From Anaerolineaceae bacterium UBA6073 (GTDB lineage: Bacteria; Chloroflexota; Anaerolineae; Anaerolineales; Anaerolineaceae), in assembly GCA_002436085.1 (NCBI GenBank), contig DIXT01000025.1:1-29632 (forward strand): 29,632 nt of DNA. Direction: 5' to 3'. Both the position numbers and the translations under genes were made by a program. The notes under the pieces are model-generated. The model ran no database searches. It saw only the letters and a list, made by a program, of their open reading frames with translations, and was not told the origin of the DNA. Below are positions 1-7,161 of this stretch, piece after piece (positions within the stretch are counted from its first letter, which is position 1; each line of letters opens with the position of its first letter).

Positions 1-24
1 AGCTGCGGGGAAATGCCCTCTTTT
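1..24. repeat. Left arm of terminal inverted repeat of the window
   Basis: Bases 2-24 (gctgcggggaaatgccctct plus ttt) are the exact reverse complement of the last 23 bases shared at 29610-29632. Similarity continues with one or two indels into an attata at 28-33, which read outward (minus strand) is a TATAAT box. The rest of 1-169 holds no gene that I can support. Two identical inverted ends in one window most likely mean the contig was cut at a sequence present at least twice in the genome. Confidence 0.8.
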
Positions 25-169
25 AGATTATAAGCTGTCCACCAGGTCGCGCGCACGCAGGATAGGCCGGCTGATTAACCCGCAAGCATGCGGCAAAGCG
101 AGCCTGTCGCCCGGCGCGCGGCCAACCCATCCATACCCGGGATTACGCTGCACAGCCCGTCCACCGCCC

Positions 170-1030
170 TCAGAGCGTGGAAAAGATGCCCAGCATAATC
201 GGGATATCCATCCCCGCGTGAAACAGAATCGACCCCCAGATGCCCTCACTCTTTTGCATCAGATAACCCCATGCGAGCGCCAGCGGAAAGGTGACCGCCA
301 GGAAAATCATATTGCTGGCGGAATAGGTCACCGTGCCGTGCAGGATGGTGAAGACGAAGGCTACCAATAAGTTCGCCCCAAAACGCCCCCAAAACGGTTC
401 CAGCTTGCGTAAAAACAGCCCACGGAACATCAGTTCCTCCATGGCAGCGTTGCAGAGCACGTAAATCAGGATCCACGGAATCCAAGGTACGACGCGCGCG
501 AGCGTGAGGTTCTCCGCCTTAAAAAGCGCTGCCATCGGGAAGGAGCCGGCCACCGCCAGCAGGAACGCGATCCCGCCGACCAGCAGCCCGAGCTTCAGCT
601 TGCCTCTCTGGATATACAGCGAGCCCAGGCTTCCGCCCCAGGCTTTGTTCAGCAGCAAAATGGCGCTGATAACGATCAGGCTTTCATGCGCTTTCTGGAT
701 CGCCCAACCCTTGGGCGCTGTGTCGTAAGCGCCCAGCGAATCGATGGCGAACAGCCCGAACACCCGGTCCAGCGTGACGGCTGCGCTCAGGATGAACAGG
801 CCAACCAGCACTTCTTTATATGGGAGTAAAAACTTCAGTCGGTGTGCCAGCGCGACCAAAATGAGGAACCCGGCGACCAGAGCGAGCCTACCCAGATAGT
901 CCTGCGTCGGGTCTTTGATGAGCGTCCGCCAGGGGCTGAAAACAAGCATGATCAAGGAGCCACCCACCAGAAAAATCAGTAGCGCAGGCAGCCTGGCGAG
1001 GGCAGGTTTTACAGAAGCCTCGGAATTCAT
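170..1030 (-). CDS. CPBP family intramembrane glutamic endopeptidase
   Basis: A 286-residue polytopic membrane protein of the CPBP (Abi/CAAX protease, Rce1-like) family. Its three family motifs are visible near the C-terminus: EE at residues 198-199 with Arg203 (EELMFRG), FTILH with His231, and HAGMD with His271 and Asp275. In the family these residues lie inside the membrane and form the glutamate-dependent peptidase site. Hydrophobic segments fill most of the chain from about residue 15. The ATG at 1030 is preceded by a weak GGAAAA and by a good promoter at 1073-1100. Bacterial members process membrane proteins or prenylated peptides and sometimes give bacteriocin immunity; the substrate here is unknown. 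The next gene (1192-2193) has the same strand but seems to be a separate unit, since a promoter lies between them. Confidence 0.88.
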   Translation of the reverse strand: MNSEASVKPALARLPALLIFLVGGSLIMLVFSPWRTLIKDPTQDYLGRLALVAGFLILVALAHRLKFLLPYKEVLVGLFILSAAVTLDRVFGLFAIDSLGAYDTAPKGWAIQKAHESLIVISAILLLNKAWGGSLGSLYIQRGKLKLGLLVGGIAFLLAVAGSFPMAALFKAENLTLARVVPWIPWILIYVLCNAAMEELMFRGLFLRKLEPFWGRFGANLLVAFVFTILHGTVTYSASNMIFLAVTFPLALAWGYLMQKSEGIWGSILFHAGMDIPIMLGIFSTL

Positions 1031-1072
1031 TTTTCCAGCTTTCTCAATGGAGGAATGGGCCCATCTGCAATT

Positions 1073-1100
1073 ATTATACAGAGCGGCGCCGGCAAAACAA
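1073..1100 (-). promoter_or_regulatory. Promoter of the CPBP protease gene
   Basis: On the minus strand TTGTTT (1100-1095) and TATAAT (1078-1073) are separated by 16 bases. A start about 7 bases further on would give a 5' leader of roughly 35 bases before the ATG at 1030. Confidence 0.5.
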
Positions 1101-1191
1101 ATATTTTTGATGTTTTGATGGATATTGAAGGGGTAAGACTATTGGATTTGGCAGCGGATCGCAATTGCCCGCCAATAAAACTGCAGAATCA

Positions 1192-2193
1192 CTACTGCGT
1201 GTGCTCCTGGAAAAATTCCAGGATAATCCCCCAATCCTTCCAGCAGTGGCCACCCTCCGCCTGCCGGATGTAGCGCACATCCTTACCTTGCTCCTCCAGC
1301 AATGCTACAAACGCGTCCACTGGCGCAATCGGCGCGCGGGTATCATCCTCCGTATGGAACACGAGCAGAGGCACCTCGATCTCATCCGCCCACAACAAGG
1401 CGGAGCGCTTCTCATATTCCGCCGGCACTTCCTCCGGAGACCCACCCACGCGGTATTTCAACATGTTTTTCACAGTCTGGCCGCGCCAGTCATAGACCGC
1501 AGCGAGATCCGGTACGCTGCCGGTCACGATGGAGGCTTTCACGCGCGTATCCATCCGCAGGACCTCGAAGGTCATGATGCTGCCCCGGGACTCGCCCATC
1601 ATCACGATCCGGTCGCGGTCCGCGAACGCGCATTGGTCGATGAAATCGAGCAGCTGCAGCACGTCCCGCAGGTCGGCGCCCCCAAATTCGTCCTTTCCTG
1701 TTCCCTCATGGGTTTCTCGGTACTGACTTGCCACCACCACCGCCTGCAGATGGATTGCCAGGCTCGCCGGGAGTATCGCCTCGACTGCGCCGTAATCCGC
1801 ATGACCGCCGCGGTTGTAGACCAGCACGGGATACGGCGCGGGCTGCTCCAGATAATCCTTCGGCGCGGCGATATATGCAAGAACCGTGAAACCATCACTC
1901 AGGTAGCTGAATTTGTAGAGCAGCGCGCCTTCATCCAGTTCCGGGCTGCCGGTCAGGAAGGGCTCGAGGGAGAGCATCCCCGGCAGCGCTGCCATGCCCG
2001 GGATGCTAAGCACGCTTGGAGAGGGCGTGGGCTCGGGCAGGGCGGCTGTGGGCATCGGTACGGTAGCCGAGGGCGCTTGAATTGTGGATTTCAGTTCAGA
2101 CGTCGGGCTGGGAGGATTCTCAGGCTGTGCTCCTGGCGCGCAGGAGGCTGAAAGTAAAATGAACAGGAATACCGCCGCCAAACGTCTGTGCAT
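1192..2193 (-). CDS. Exported alpha/beta hydrolase (S9/dienelactone-hydrolase-like lipoprotein)
   Basis: A 333-residue secreted hydrolase. Residues 1-18 form a signal peptide (two Arg, hydrophobic core, then LLSASC), so Cys18 may be lipidated; the lipobox has Ser instead of Leu at -3, so this is tentative. A Pro/Thr/Ser-rich linker covers residues 25-62. The nucleophile elbow is G-E-S-R-G with Ser202, followed by a likely acid at Asp283/Asp284 (FHTEDDTRAP) and His316 (GGHCW): a full catalytic triad in the order of the alpha/beta fold. The arrangement resembles prolyl-oligopeptidase-like or dienelactone-hydrolase-like exported enzymes; the substrate cannot be read from the sequence. The ATG at 2193 has no Shine-Dalgarno but lies six bases after a TATGAT box. 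Confidence 0.82.
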   Translation of the reverse strand: MHRRLAAVFLFILLSASCAPGAQPENPPSPTSELKSTIQAPSATVPMPTAALPEPTPSPSVLSIPGMAALPGMLSLEPFLTGSPELDEGALLYKFSYLSDGFTVLAYIAAPKDYLEQPAPYPVLVYNRGGHADYGAVEAILPASLAIHLQAVVVASQYRETHEGTGKDEFGGADLRDVLQLLDFIDQCAFADRDRIVMMGESRGSIMTFEVLRMDTRVKASIVTGSVPDLAAVYDWRGQTVKNMLKYRVGGSPEEVPAEYEKRSALLWADEIEVPLLVFHTEDDTRAPIAPVDAFVALLEEQGKDVRYIRQAEGGHCWKDWGIILEFFQEHTQ

Positions 2194-2199
2194 GTTTGA

Positions 2200-2208
2200 A
2201 TCATATCA
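2200..2208 (-). promoter_or_regulatory. Extended -10 promoter giving a leaderless hydrolase mRNA
   Basis: Minus-strand TGA-TATGAT (2208-2200) is followed by exactly six bases and then the ATG at 2193. No purine-rich ribosome site lies between, so transcription would begin at or next to the start codon. No clear -35 box is present. Confidence 0.5.
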
Positions 2209-2358
2209 CGCAACGCCCTGTGATTTGGATATTTCAGGACCGGGCGCGCAATTTCGAGGGAAACCCGCCTCGGGCGCTTGCGCATTACCCGGCAGCCTTA
2301 GAATTATGCTCCTAAAGACCACGCCCTCCCCAGTTAACGCAAGCGCCCGCCATCACTC

Positions 2359-2643
2359 CTACTCTTCGTTGCGGTCAAACTCCGTGGGTCCGAATTGCTT
2401 ACCGCAGCTGTTGTAGAAGTAAATGCCCTCACCGTTGTAGTTTGGCAGCAAATAGAATTTCGTACTTACGCTTGCCAGCGAAATCGTGAGACTCACCATT
2501 CCGCACTGAACCGCGGCTGTGTCCGTTGACTCGCAGTGCCAGCAGGGCGGCAGCTACCTGCTGTCGAATCTCAGGACAGTCGCGATGAAACCAGGGCGCT
2601 TTCCCTCAAAGTAGACAAGTTCCTTCAAATCGCATTTAATCAT
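2359..2643 (-). pseudogene. Small Cys-rich (zinc-ribbon-like) protein gene broken by an amber codon
   Basis: Reading 2643 to 2359 on the minus strand gives 95 codons in one frame: AGGAG six bases before the ATG, 29 codons, a TAG at 2556-2554, then 64 more codons to a second TAG. The downstream part has a clear protein character and paired cysteines (CWHC, QCG, SCGK near the end), as expected for a small zinc-ribbon protein. The start, ribosome site and continuous frame argue for a gene with one nonsense change, perhaps from CAG or another one-step neighbour. I recall similar short proteins with a CWHC start and a YFYCNxCGK-like end but cannot name a family. A short functional C-terminal product starting at an internal ATG cannot be excluded. 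Confidence 0.5.
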
Positions 2644-3160
2644 TTCAAGCTCCTCATGTTTTGGTAGTCATCAGGAGCGTGCGTTTGCGAAGTTTGTGCG
2701 GCGAAGGCTGGTTAAACAAAAACAGAAACCTTTTTTCGAAAGCGATCTTTCGCACATCGAGACCAGTTGGTCTCAGGCACCGCTGCCGTTTCCGGGCCGG
2801 TTGCCAGTCCGCTCGCGCGGACGTTCCTGATGCTCCTTGCATTATACACTACTTTATGGTCTTGTTAGAACCAACGCGTTGCCTCTGTAAGAGCAAAGTG
2901 ATAATGTCCTAAAGTAGCAAAATAGAAATGTCCTGATATGGATGCGGTTTTTGGTAGGTCAGGTTGCACACTCCAGTTAGCCGCGCTTGGGCAGGCGTGG
3001 GAAATGGCATGAAGGTAGTTGATGGTTTTAGAGCATTTATCTTTCGCTCATTACAATTCTCTCCCCTTTTATTACAAAAACCGCCCCCATTTCTCGCGCG
3101 AGCGGCAAAGCCGCTTTCCGTTTGAGTCGGTGTTAGCCTGATCTTTTTCTCTAGATCAAT
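2644..3160. other. Gene-poor left flank of the island
   Basis: No convincing gene is seen here. The stretch holds the left copy of the 54-bp direct repeat (2886-2939) and, just after it, a degenerate copy of the tcaggttgc-type palindromic sequence also found near 8381. Short reading frames on either strand lack ribosome sites and protein-like composition. Confidence 0.6.
2886..2939 (+). repeat. 54-bp direct repeat, left copy (island boundary)
   Basis: Identical over 54 bases to 8307-8360 in the same orientation, and still recognisable for about 30 bases further (to about 2970 and 8392). It contains two copies of aatgtcct 21 bases apart. Repeated short motifs of this kind resemble the multiple terminal repeats at ends of IS21-type insertion sequences, but no transposase is present, so this is only a suggestion. 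Confidence 0.85.
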
Positions 3161-3682
3161 CTAACTAATGAATAATGCAATTATCGCGAGAAACGTACCT
3201 AGAAGGACAAGTACTGTGCCTATCAATGCGAATCTAATCAGACCAAATTTTCGATTAGCAATTAACGAAGTAGCGTGAATTTGTGAAAGGATGTGATTTA
3301 GCTTGGTATCAGAATCCAATGTTGCAAACTTTCTCGCGGTTTCTTCCTCGCTGAAATTCGCAAGATGTCCAAAGTAAAGGCACGAAGTCTCTTTCGCAAC
3401 TTTCAGCCTCGGAAATATGGCGAGTAATGAAAAAGCAGCAACTAAGAATATTCCTACAAGAATTGATGCCACAGAACTGATGGCAATTATCCTTATTGCA
3501 CATGATTGGTTTTGAAGAAGCCCCTTGAACAATGGAATCTTATCTGCCAATGCTCCAAGGAGAAGGCCGGTCAAGGTAAAAAGCAATGCTGCTTTCGTTT
3601 CAGAGAAGCGAATCACGTCATCGTTTCTTTGAAGTGCAAATTTTTCAAATTCCCAAGCATTAGATTCGAGAGGGTTGGCCAC
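3161..3682 (-). CDS. pycTM: Pycsar effector, transmembrane type (PycTM, DUF5706-like)
   Basis: A 173-residue membrane protein with three hydrophobic segments: about residues 30-49, 62-90 and 149-172. Before the first is SETKA (27-31), the equivalent of the DTKA motif at the start of TM1 in Pycsar effectors (DUF5706); the central YFGHLANF (103-110) and the helix before TM3 also fit that family. It follows the cyclase gene by 21 bp on the same strand, the standard two-gene Pycsar order. In known systems cCMP or cUMP made by the cyclase activates PycTM, which impairs the inner membrane and stops growth of the infected cell. The start is GTG at 3682, nine bases after AAGGAG. The family call rests on pattern memory plus gene order; a generic small membrane protein is the alternative. 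Confidence 0.78.
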   Translation of the reverse strand: MANPLESNAWEFEKFALQRNDDVIRFSETKAALLFTLTGLLLGALADKIPLFKGLLQNQSCAIRIIAISSVASILVGIFLVAAFSLLAIFPRLKVAKETSCLYFGHLANFSEEETARKFATLDSDTKLNHILSQIHATSLIANRKFGLIRFALIGTVLVLLGTFLAIIALFIS

Positions 3683-3703
3683 AAGATTTTACTCCTTATG
3701 AAA

Positions 3704-4414
3704 TTATGGTGTCCAGTACCATTTTGTTGCTTTTGTTTTATAATCTTCGCCTTCCCATTTTACGATACCATTGCTCCACATATCAACCTTTCGATCGTTC
3801 TGCGTTCCGTAGATGGCAGAATCTTCTAGATTTGAATATGTATTTTCGGAGATTTCCACATGGTCTGGACTTTTTGCTTGTTTACCAATAATTACAGCAA
3901 AGTTGACACACTTTCCCATGAAAACAAGCTCATTATTATTCGCATCTCGAGGAAGGCCTGCTCGAATTATAAATACTTCACCAAAATCAACACCGATACC
4001 AAAGTCTAATTTCTCATATGTCTCAAATAGAGGTGAAAGTTCTACATCAAGTAGCCATTTCACACTCATTGCAGCCTTTACACAATGTGTGATCTGATAT
4101 TTGTAAAATGCAGGCCAGAACGCCAGAACACTATCACCATTAAAACTCCTTATCTGTCCACTGAAATAATTGACTACCTTAGAAACAGTATACAGGAAGG
4201 ATTTGTGGATTTTTCCAGCTGTTTGTTTGTTATGGAGAAACAGAAGTTCTGTCGAACGTCTCAAGTCAATGTAGAATACACAAAGTTTAATTTTCTTGGC
4301 AACTTTACCGAAAGGAACATCCTCAACTGATGGTATAACATTAGCATCGGTCACAGCATAGTCGCCATCCAGGTAATCTGCTACATTGGTCCTAATATCG
4401 TCGGTTAGACTCAT
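3704..4414 (-). CDS. pycC: Pycsar nucleotide cyclase (PycC), class III cyclase fold
   Basis: A 236-residue single-domain class III nucleotidyl cyclase. The first metal site is FYIDLRRST with Asp50, the second NGDSVLAFW with Asp94, and the later FMGKCVN with Asn171 matches the family's G-x-x-V-N motif. There is no membrane, HAMP or receiver domain, which fits the stand-alone PycC enzymes rather than ordinary adenylate cyclases. The transition-state Arg four residues after the Asn is Ile175, and the position that recognises adenine in adenylate cyclases is Val164, so purine specificity is not supported. With the DUF5706-like effector 21 bp downstream I infer a pyrimidine cyclase making cCMP or cUMP on phage infection. 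The ATG at 4414 follows AGGTGGAG. Base composition is clearly more AT-rich than in the flanking housekeeping genes, as expected for a transferred defence gene. Confidence 0.82.
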   Translation of the reverse strand: MSLTDDIRTNVADYLDGDYAVTDANVIPSVEDVPFGKVAKKIKLCVFYIDLRRSTELLFLHNKQTAGKIHKSFLYTVSKVVNYFSGQIRSFNGDSVLAFWPAFYKYQITHCVKAAMSVKWLLDVELSPLFETYEKLDFGIGVDFGEVFIIRAGLPRDANNNELVFMGKCVNFAVIIGKQAKSPDHVEISENTYSNLEDSAIYGTQNDRKVDMWSNGIVKWEGEDYKTKATKWYWTP

Positions 4415-4853
4415 AACTCCACCTTTTCACTACTTTACGGTGCGTGGGCAGGCTTACAATTTTACAGACCTCAGATATCCCGCATTTTTGCCCGATAGCC
4501 AGCCAAAAAAGTATGTCTTACTGCAGCTATGCCTGGGTACCTGAAACCCTCCGAAACGATTAAAGCTTAGCTTGATTATATATCCGAACTCGTAAAGTTA
4601 AGCTAATATTGTGCCTGATCCGTTGGACTTGCACTGGCAGGGTCATCAGTAATCATTTTCGATAATTATCCAACCGAAATTTGATCAATATAATATCGCT
4701 TGTAAATACCTCTGCTCATTTATGGTTGCCTGGTGACAAAGTATGCCCGCCTGCACCCTCTGGATAAAATGTACTACGAAAGACCTTTGATCTATTAGTC
4801 TCCGCCCTAAAACAAGAACCAGCGTCCCGTCCCCGCTCGGTATCCTTCCGCTC
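4415..4853. other. Intergenic region upstream of the Pycsar operon
   Basis: No gene supported. It must carry the pycC promoter (minus strand); a TATAAT-like box occurs around 4575-4582, but no well-spaced -35/-10 pair close to the gene stands out. An inverted TTAGCTT/AAGCTAA pair lies around 4566-4607. Composition changes near 4790 from AT-rich to the GC-richer style of the Rieske remnant. Confidence 0.5.
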
Positions 4854-4994
4854 TCACCCCACCCCCACCAGAATATCCGCACCTTCCACCTTCACGCTGT
4901 AACTTGGCTCGTCCTTCACTTTCATCTTCAAAAAGCCCATCTTCGCCTCCCCCACCGCTTCTCCGGTCCGGACGTCAAAGCGCGCGCCGTGCCG
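4854..4994 (-). pseudogene. 3' remnant of a Rieske [2Fe-2S] ferredoxin gene
   Basis: In the minus frame ending at 4854, 46 codons encode a peptide beginning RHGARFDVRTGEA and containing MGFLKMKVKDEPSYSV and KVEGADILV before TGA. This is the second half of a small Rieske ferredoxin of the non-haem oxygenase type: the His-Gly of the second ligand pair (CPxHG), then the FDV-TG turn and the final beta strands. The first CxH pair and the N-terminal half are absent. Instead, the DNA upstream is the zinc-ribbon gene in another reading frame, the two meeting at the shared run tgcggcacg near 4990. It has no start or ribosome site of its own and is clearly a leftover of a disrupted gene. Confidence 0.7.
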
Positions 4995-5143
4995 CATTCT
5001 TGGCAAAATTTAGAATTGCCTTCATTTGAGTATTGGCAGTTCGGGCAGACAATAGGTTTTTTCAAATCGTAGCCGCAACTTGGACAAAACCGAAAATAAC
5101 TGTTTAGTTCTGCATTGCAAGAAGGACAAGTATTTGGTGACAT
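4928..5143 (-). CDS. Double zinc-ribbon protein with a replaced C-terminus
   Basis: A 71-residue protein with four CxxC knuckles: Cys6/Cys9, Cys20/Cys23, Cys33/Cys36 and Cys47/Cys50, the pattern of a double zinc ribbon (DZR). The ATG at 5143 is preceded by GAAGGGA seven bases away; the longer frame upstream to 5251 lacks a ribosome site and protein-like sequence. After the last knuckle (QECGT) the chain continues with about 19 residues rich in Arg and Trp that are an out-of-frame reading of the Rieske gene remnant. The gene has therefore probably lost its natural 3' end by a deletion or insertion joint. DZR domains occur in many bacterial proteins as small structural or binding modules; no specific role can be given. 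It may be an inactive fragment. Confidence 0.6.
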   Translation of the reverse strand: MSPNTCPSCNAELNSYFRFCPSCGYDLKKPIVCPNCQYSNEGNSKFCQECGTARALTSGPEKRWGRRRWAF

Positions 5144-5254
5144 AAAATTCCCTTCGTTGGATTCTTTCACTTTATTTGGAAAATCGCCTGGAATACGATA
5201 ATAATTCTTGTCTGCGCTAGCTTGATTTTTATTGGATACAAAGCGAACCAACCA

Positions 5255-5494
5255 ATGACAATTACTGGAGCGCCGGACGGTATAACTTATGTTGACTTCA
5301 TCCAGGATCGCCTGAATGCAGCTAAAACCGTGAAACCCTCGCTATGTGGGTGGGGAATGATATTGTCCCTGGCAACTCTTGGGCTATTTTATAGTGTGGT
5401 TTATACGAACGTGGCGATTCACCCCGACGGTGTCCTGGATAAGGTTACTGCTCCTGATCCTGATATTCCTTCAGGTGTGGCAGGGGCAAAGTAG
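5255..5494 (+). pseudogene. Degraded small membrane-protein gene
   Basis: A 79-codon frame starting at ATG 5255 has a protein-like first part (MTITGAPDGITYVDF) and one hydrophobic stretch (about residues 38-55), but no ribosome site. It ends at TAG 5492-5494; the same frame then continues as SEVPGIWWYVVER. In a second frame the DNA around 5400-5590 encodes a hydrophobic RLLLLILIFLQVW run, and in a third, 5540-5595 encodes VILDDVGETYLVWMPVP before TAA. Protein-like pieces spread over three frames suggest one gene decayed by frameshifts. I do not recognise the family. The rest of 5154-5628 has no other gene. Confidence 0.3.
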
Positions 5495-5611
5495 TCTGAA
5501 GTTCCAGGCATCTGGTGGTATGTGGTGGAACGGTTATCCTGGACGATGTTGGGGAGACCTACCTCGTTTGGATGCCAGTTCCGACCAGTAGCAAATAATG
5601 ATTAATACCCC

Positions 5612-5640
5612 TTGTAATTTGAATTTATATATAGGATAAT
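5612..5640 (+). promoter_or_regulatory. Promoter of the abiE operon
   Basis: TTGTAA (5612-5617) and GATAAT (5635-5640) are separated by 17 bases, one of the best sigma-70 type matches in the window. The -10 box lies inside the left arm of the palindrome at 5629-5645, so a protein bound there would block RNA polymerase. Confidence 0.65.
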
Positions 5641-5667
5641 AGACATAAGGTGTCTATTATCCTATAT
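5629..5667. promoter_or_regulatory. 17-bp perfect inverted repeat: probable AbiEi operator
   Basis: Arms 5629-5645 (atataggataatagaca) and 5651-5667 are perfect reverse complements around a 5-base centre (taagg). The left arm covers the -10 box and the right arm covers the first two bases of the abiEi ATG at 5666. AbiEi antitoxins are known to autorepress by binding inverted repeats in their own promoter. The same palindrome in RNA would hide the start codon in a stem. No usual Shine-Dalgarno precedes the ATG. Confidence 0.75.
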
Positions 5668-6322
5668 GAAATCAGAAAACCTTTCCTCAATTGAAGCATT
5701 TCCATACTTTACCATTGAAGCGGTAAAACAGCTTCTTGGCGATGAATCCGTTGCAGCCGGCACGATTCAAACCACGCTGTACCGCTGGATGAAAGCCGGA
5801 CAAATCATTCAGTTGAAAAAAGGTGTTTACATGACACGCCGCTTTTTCGAGTTGCATCGCGCAGACGCGGATTTTGCGCCCATGATCAGCGCGATTTTGA
5901 TCCCACAGTCCTATCTATCTCTGGAATATATTTTACAGCGCAACGCCATTCTCACCGAAATGACGTATCCAGTTACTGCAGTCACGCTCAAACAGACCCG
6001 TGTTTTCGAAAACAAACTGGGTACTTTCACCTATCGCAATATCAAAGCGGAACTCTATCAGGGGTTTACATTCACCGAATACTTGGGCATTCCATTTGCC
6101 CAAGCAACGGTAGCAAAGGCACTTTTTGATTTTCTCTATTTACGCCCCTGGAAGAGCAGCCGACGGTTAGCCAGCTACGACCTGACAGAGGATCTACGTC
6201 TTAACCTTGAAGACTTCTCAGAAAATGACCAGGATGAATTTATAACCTTCGTTGAGATCAGTAAAAGCGAAAAAATGAACCAGATTCTAAAAAGCCTGAG
6301 GAAAACCGTATGGCGACATTAA
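5666..6322 (+). CDS. abiEi: Type IV toxin-antitoxin antitoxin AbiEi
   Basis: A 218-residue protein with an N-terminal winged-helix region (about residues 1-60; TTLYRWMKAGQI then LKKGVYM) and a C-terminal domain (about 70-200) typical of AbiEi. The stretch YLSLEYILQRNAIL and the later LGIPFAQATVAKALFDFLY match the family's conserved core. AbiEi binds DNA and represses the operon and counteracts the AbiEii toxin without forming a stable complex with it, which defines type IV systems. It overlaps abiEii by 13 bp, so the two are translationally coupled. The start at 5666 keeps the whole winged helix and lies within the operator palindrome. In other bacteria AbiE gives abortive phage infection and stabilises mobile DNA. 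Confidence 0.88.
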   Translation: MKSENLSSIEAFPYFTIEAVKQLLGDESVAAGTIQTTLYRWMKAGQIIQLKKGVYMTRRFFELHRADADFAPMISAILIPQSYLSLEYILQRNAILTEMTYPVTAVTLKQTRVFENKLGTFTYRNIKAELYQGFTFTEYLGIPFAQATVAKALFDFLYLRPWKSSRRLASYDLTEDLRLNLEDFSENDQDEFITFVEISKSEKMNQILKSLRKTVWRH

Positions 6323-7140
6323 TCCAGTTGATGCAAAACGTCCTGTCACAAAAAGACCCGTTACTGCCGAATGAAACCAAACGGGTGATCCTCAAGGAGT
6401 TCCTGCAGGCCTATACCCTCGATTTTCTCTACAATCACCCGGTTTACCGCAAGCTCAATTTTTATGGCGGCACCTGTCTGCATGTGATCTATGGCTTAAA
6501 CCGGCTTTCGGAAGATATCGACCTGGATAACAGCAACGGGATTGATTTGAGCAATCTCGAAAACGACCTACTGACTTTCTACCGTTCCAACGTCGGGTAT
6601 GCCGATGTGACCGCCAAAACCCAGATCGGGGAGTGGGGCGTTCGGCGCACCACCTTGAAGTTCCCGATTCTCTATGCTTTAGGATTGACCTCGCTTGCTA
6701 ACGAACCACTGCATCTAAAAGTGGAGGTCAGCCAGCACAGGCAAACCTCTATTGTGCACCGGACGCCAGTATTGCTTTTCGGCAGAAGTTTTGTGGCTTC
6801 GCATTTTTCGCTGGAGACGATGATGGCAGGGAAGATGCTGGCCTGCCTGGAGCGTAATTTTCAGAAGGGCGAAGGAGCTGCAATCAAAGGCCGTGATTTT
6901 TATGATTTGTTGTGGTTCATGCAGCAAAAGATCAGGCCGCTAGACGAAAAGCTGGCCAAAGACGGTCGCCAGTCCTATACTGTTCAATCCGCGATGGAAT
7001 TGCTGGGCGAAAAGATTGCTGAAATGAAAATCTCTGACTTGGCGGAGGATTTGTTGCCTTTATTCGAACAGCGGTCTTTCATAGAAGCCTGGCTGGAAAG
7101 TTACAAGGAGAATTTTAGGCAATATGTGAAGAATTATTAA
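6310..7140 (+). CDS. abiEii: Type IV toxin AbiEii (nucleotidyltransferase)
   Basis: A 276-residue member of the AbiEii/AbiGii (DUF1814) nucleotidyltransferase toxins. Motif I is GGT at 53-55 (YGGTCLH) and SEDIDLD at 67-73 with Asp69 and Asp71 as metal ligands; motif II is LKVEVS (about 136-141); motif III is AGKMLA with Lys175; motif IV is GRDFYDLLW with Asp196 and Asp199. All four catalytic motifs are intact, so the toxin should be active. Related toxins (MenT, AbiEii) transfer nucleotides onto tRNA 3' ends or bind GTP, stopping growth; which applies here is unknown. The ATG at 6310 overlaps the end of abiEi and is preceded by GAGGAAAA. Confidence 0.9.
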   Translation: MATLIQLMQNVLSQKDPLLPNETKRVILKEFLQAYTLDFLYNHPVYRKLNFYGGTCLHVIYGLNRLSEDIDLDNSNGIDLSNLENDLLTFYRSNVGYADVTAKTQIGEWGVRRTTLKFPILYALGLTSLANEPLHLKVEVSQHRQTSIVHRTPVLLFGRSFVASHFSLETMMAGKMLACLERNFQKGEGAAIKGRDFYDLLWFMQQKIRPLDEKLAKDGRQSYTVQSAMELLGEKIAEMKISDLAEDLLPLFEQRSFIEAWLESYKENFRQYVKNY

Positions 7141-7161
7141 TAGAGCATTCTCAAAAAACTT

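Noticed and set aside
1165..2151. Plus-strand frame of 328 codons opposite the hydrolase
   Set aside because: Antisense shadow of the alpha/beta hydrolase, with no ribosome site and a Cys/His/Arg-rich composition.
4685..4882. Minus-strand 65-codon frame
   Set aside because: It overlaps the Rieske remnant in another frame and has no ribosome site or protein-like pattern.
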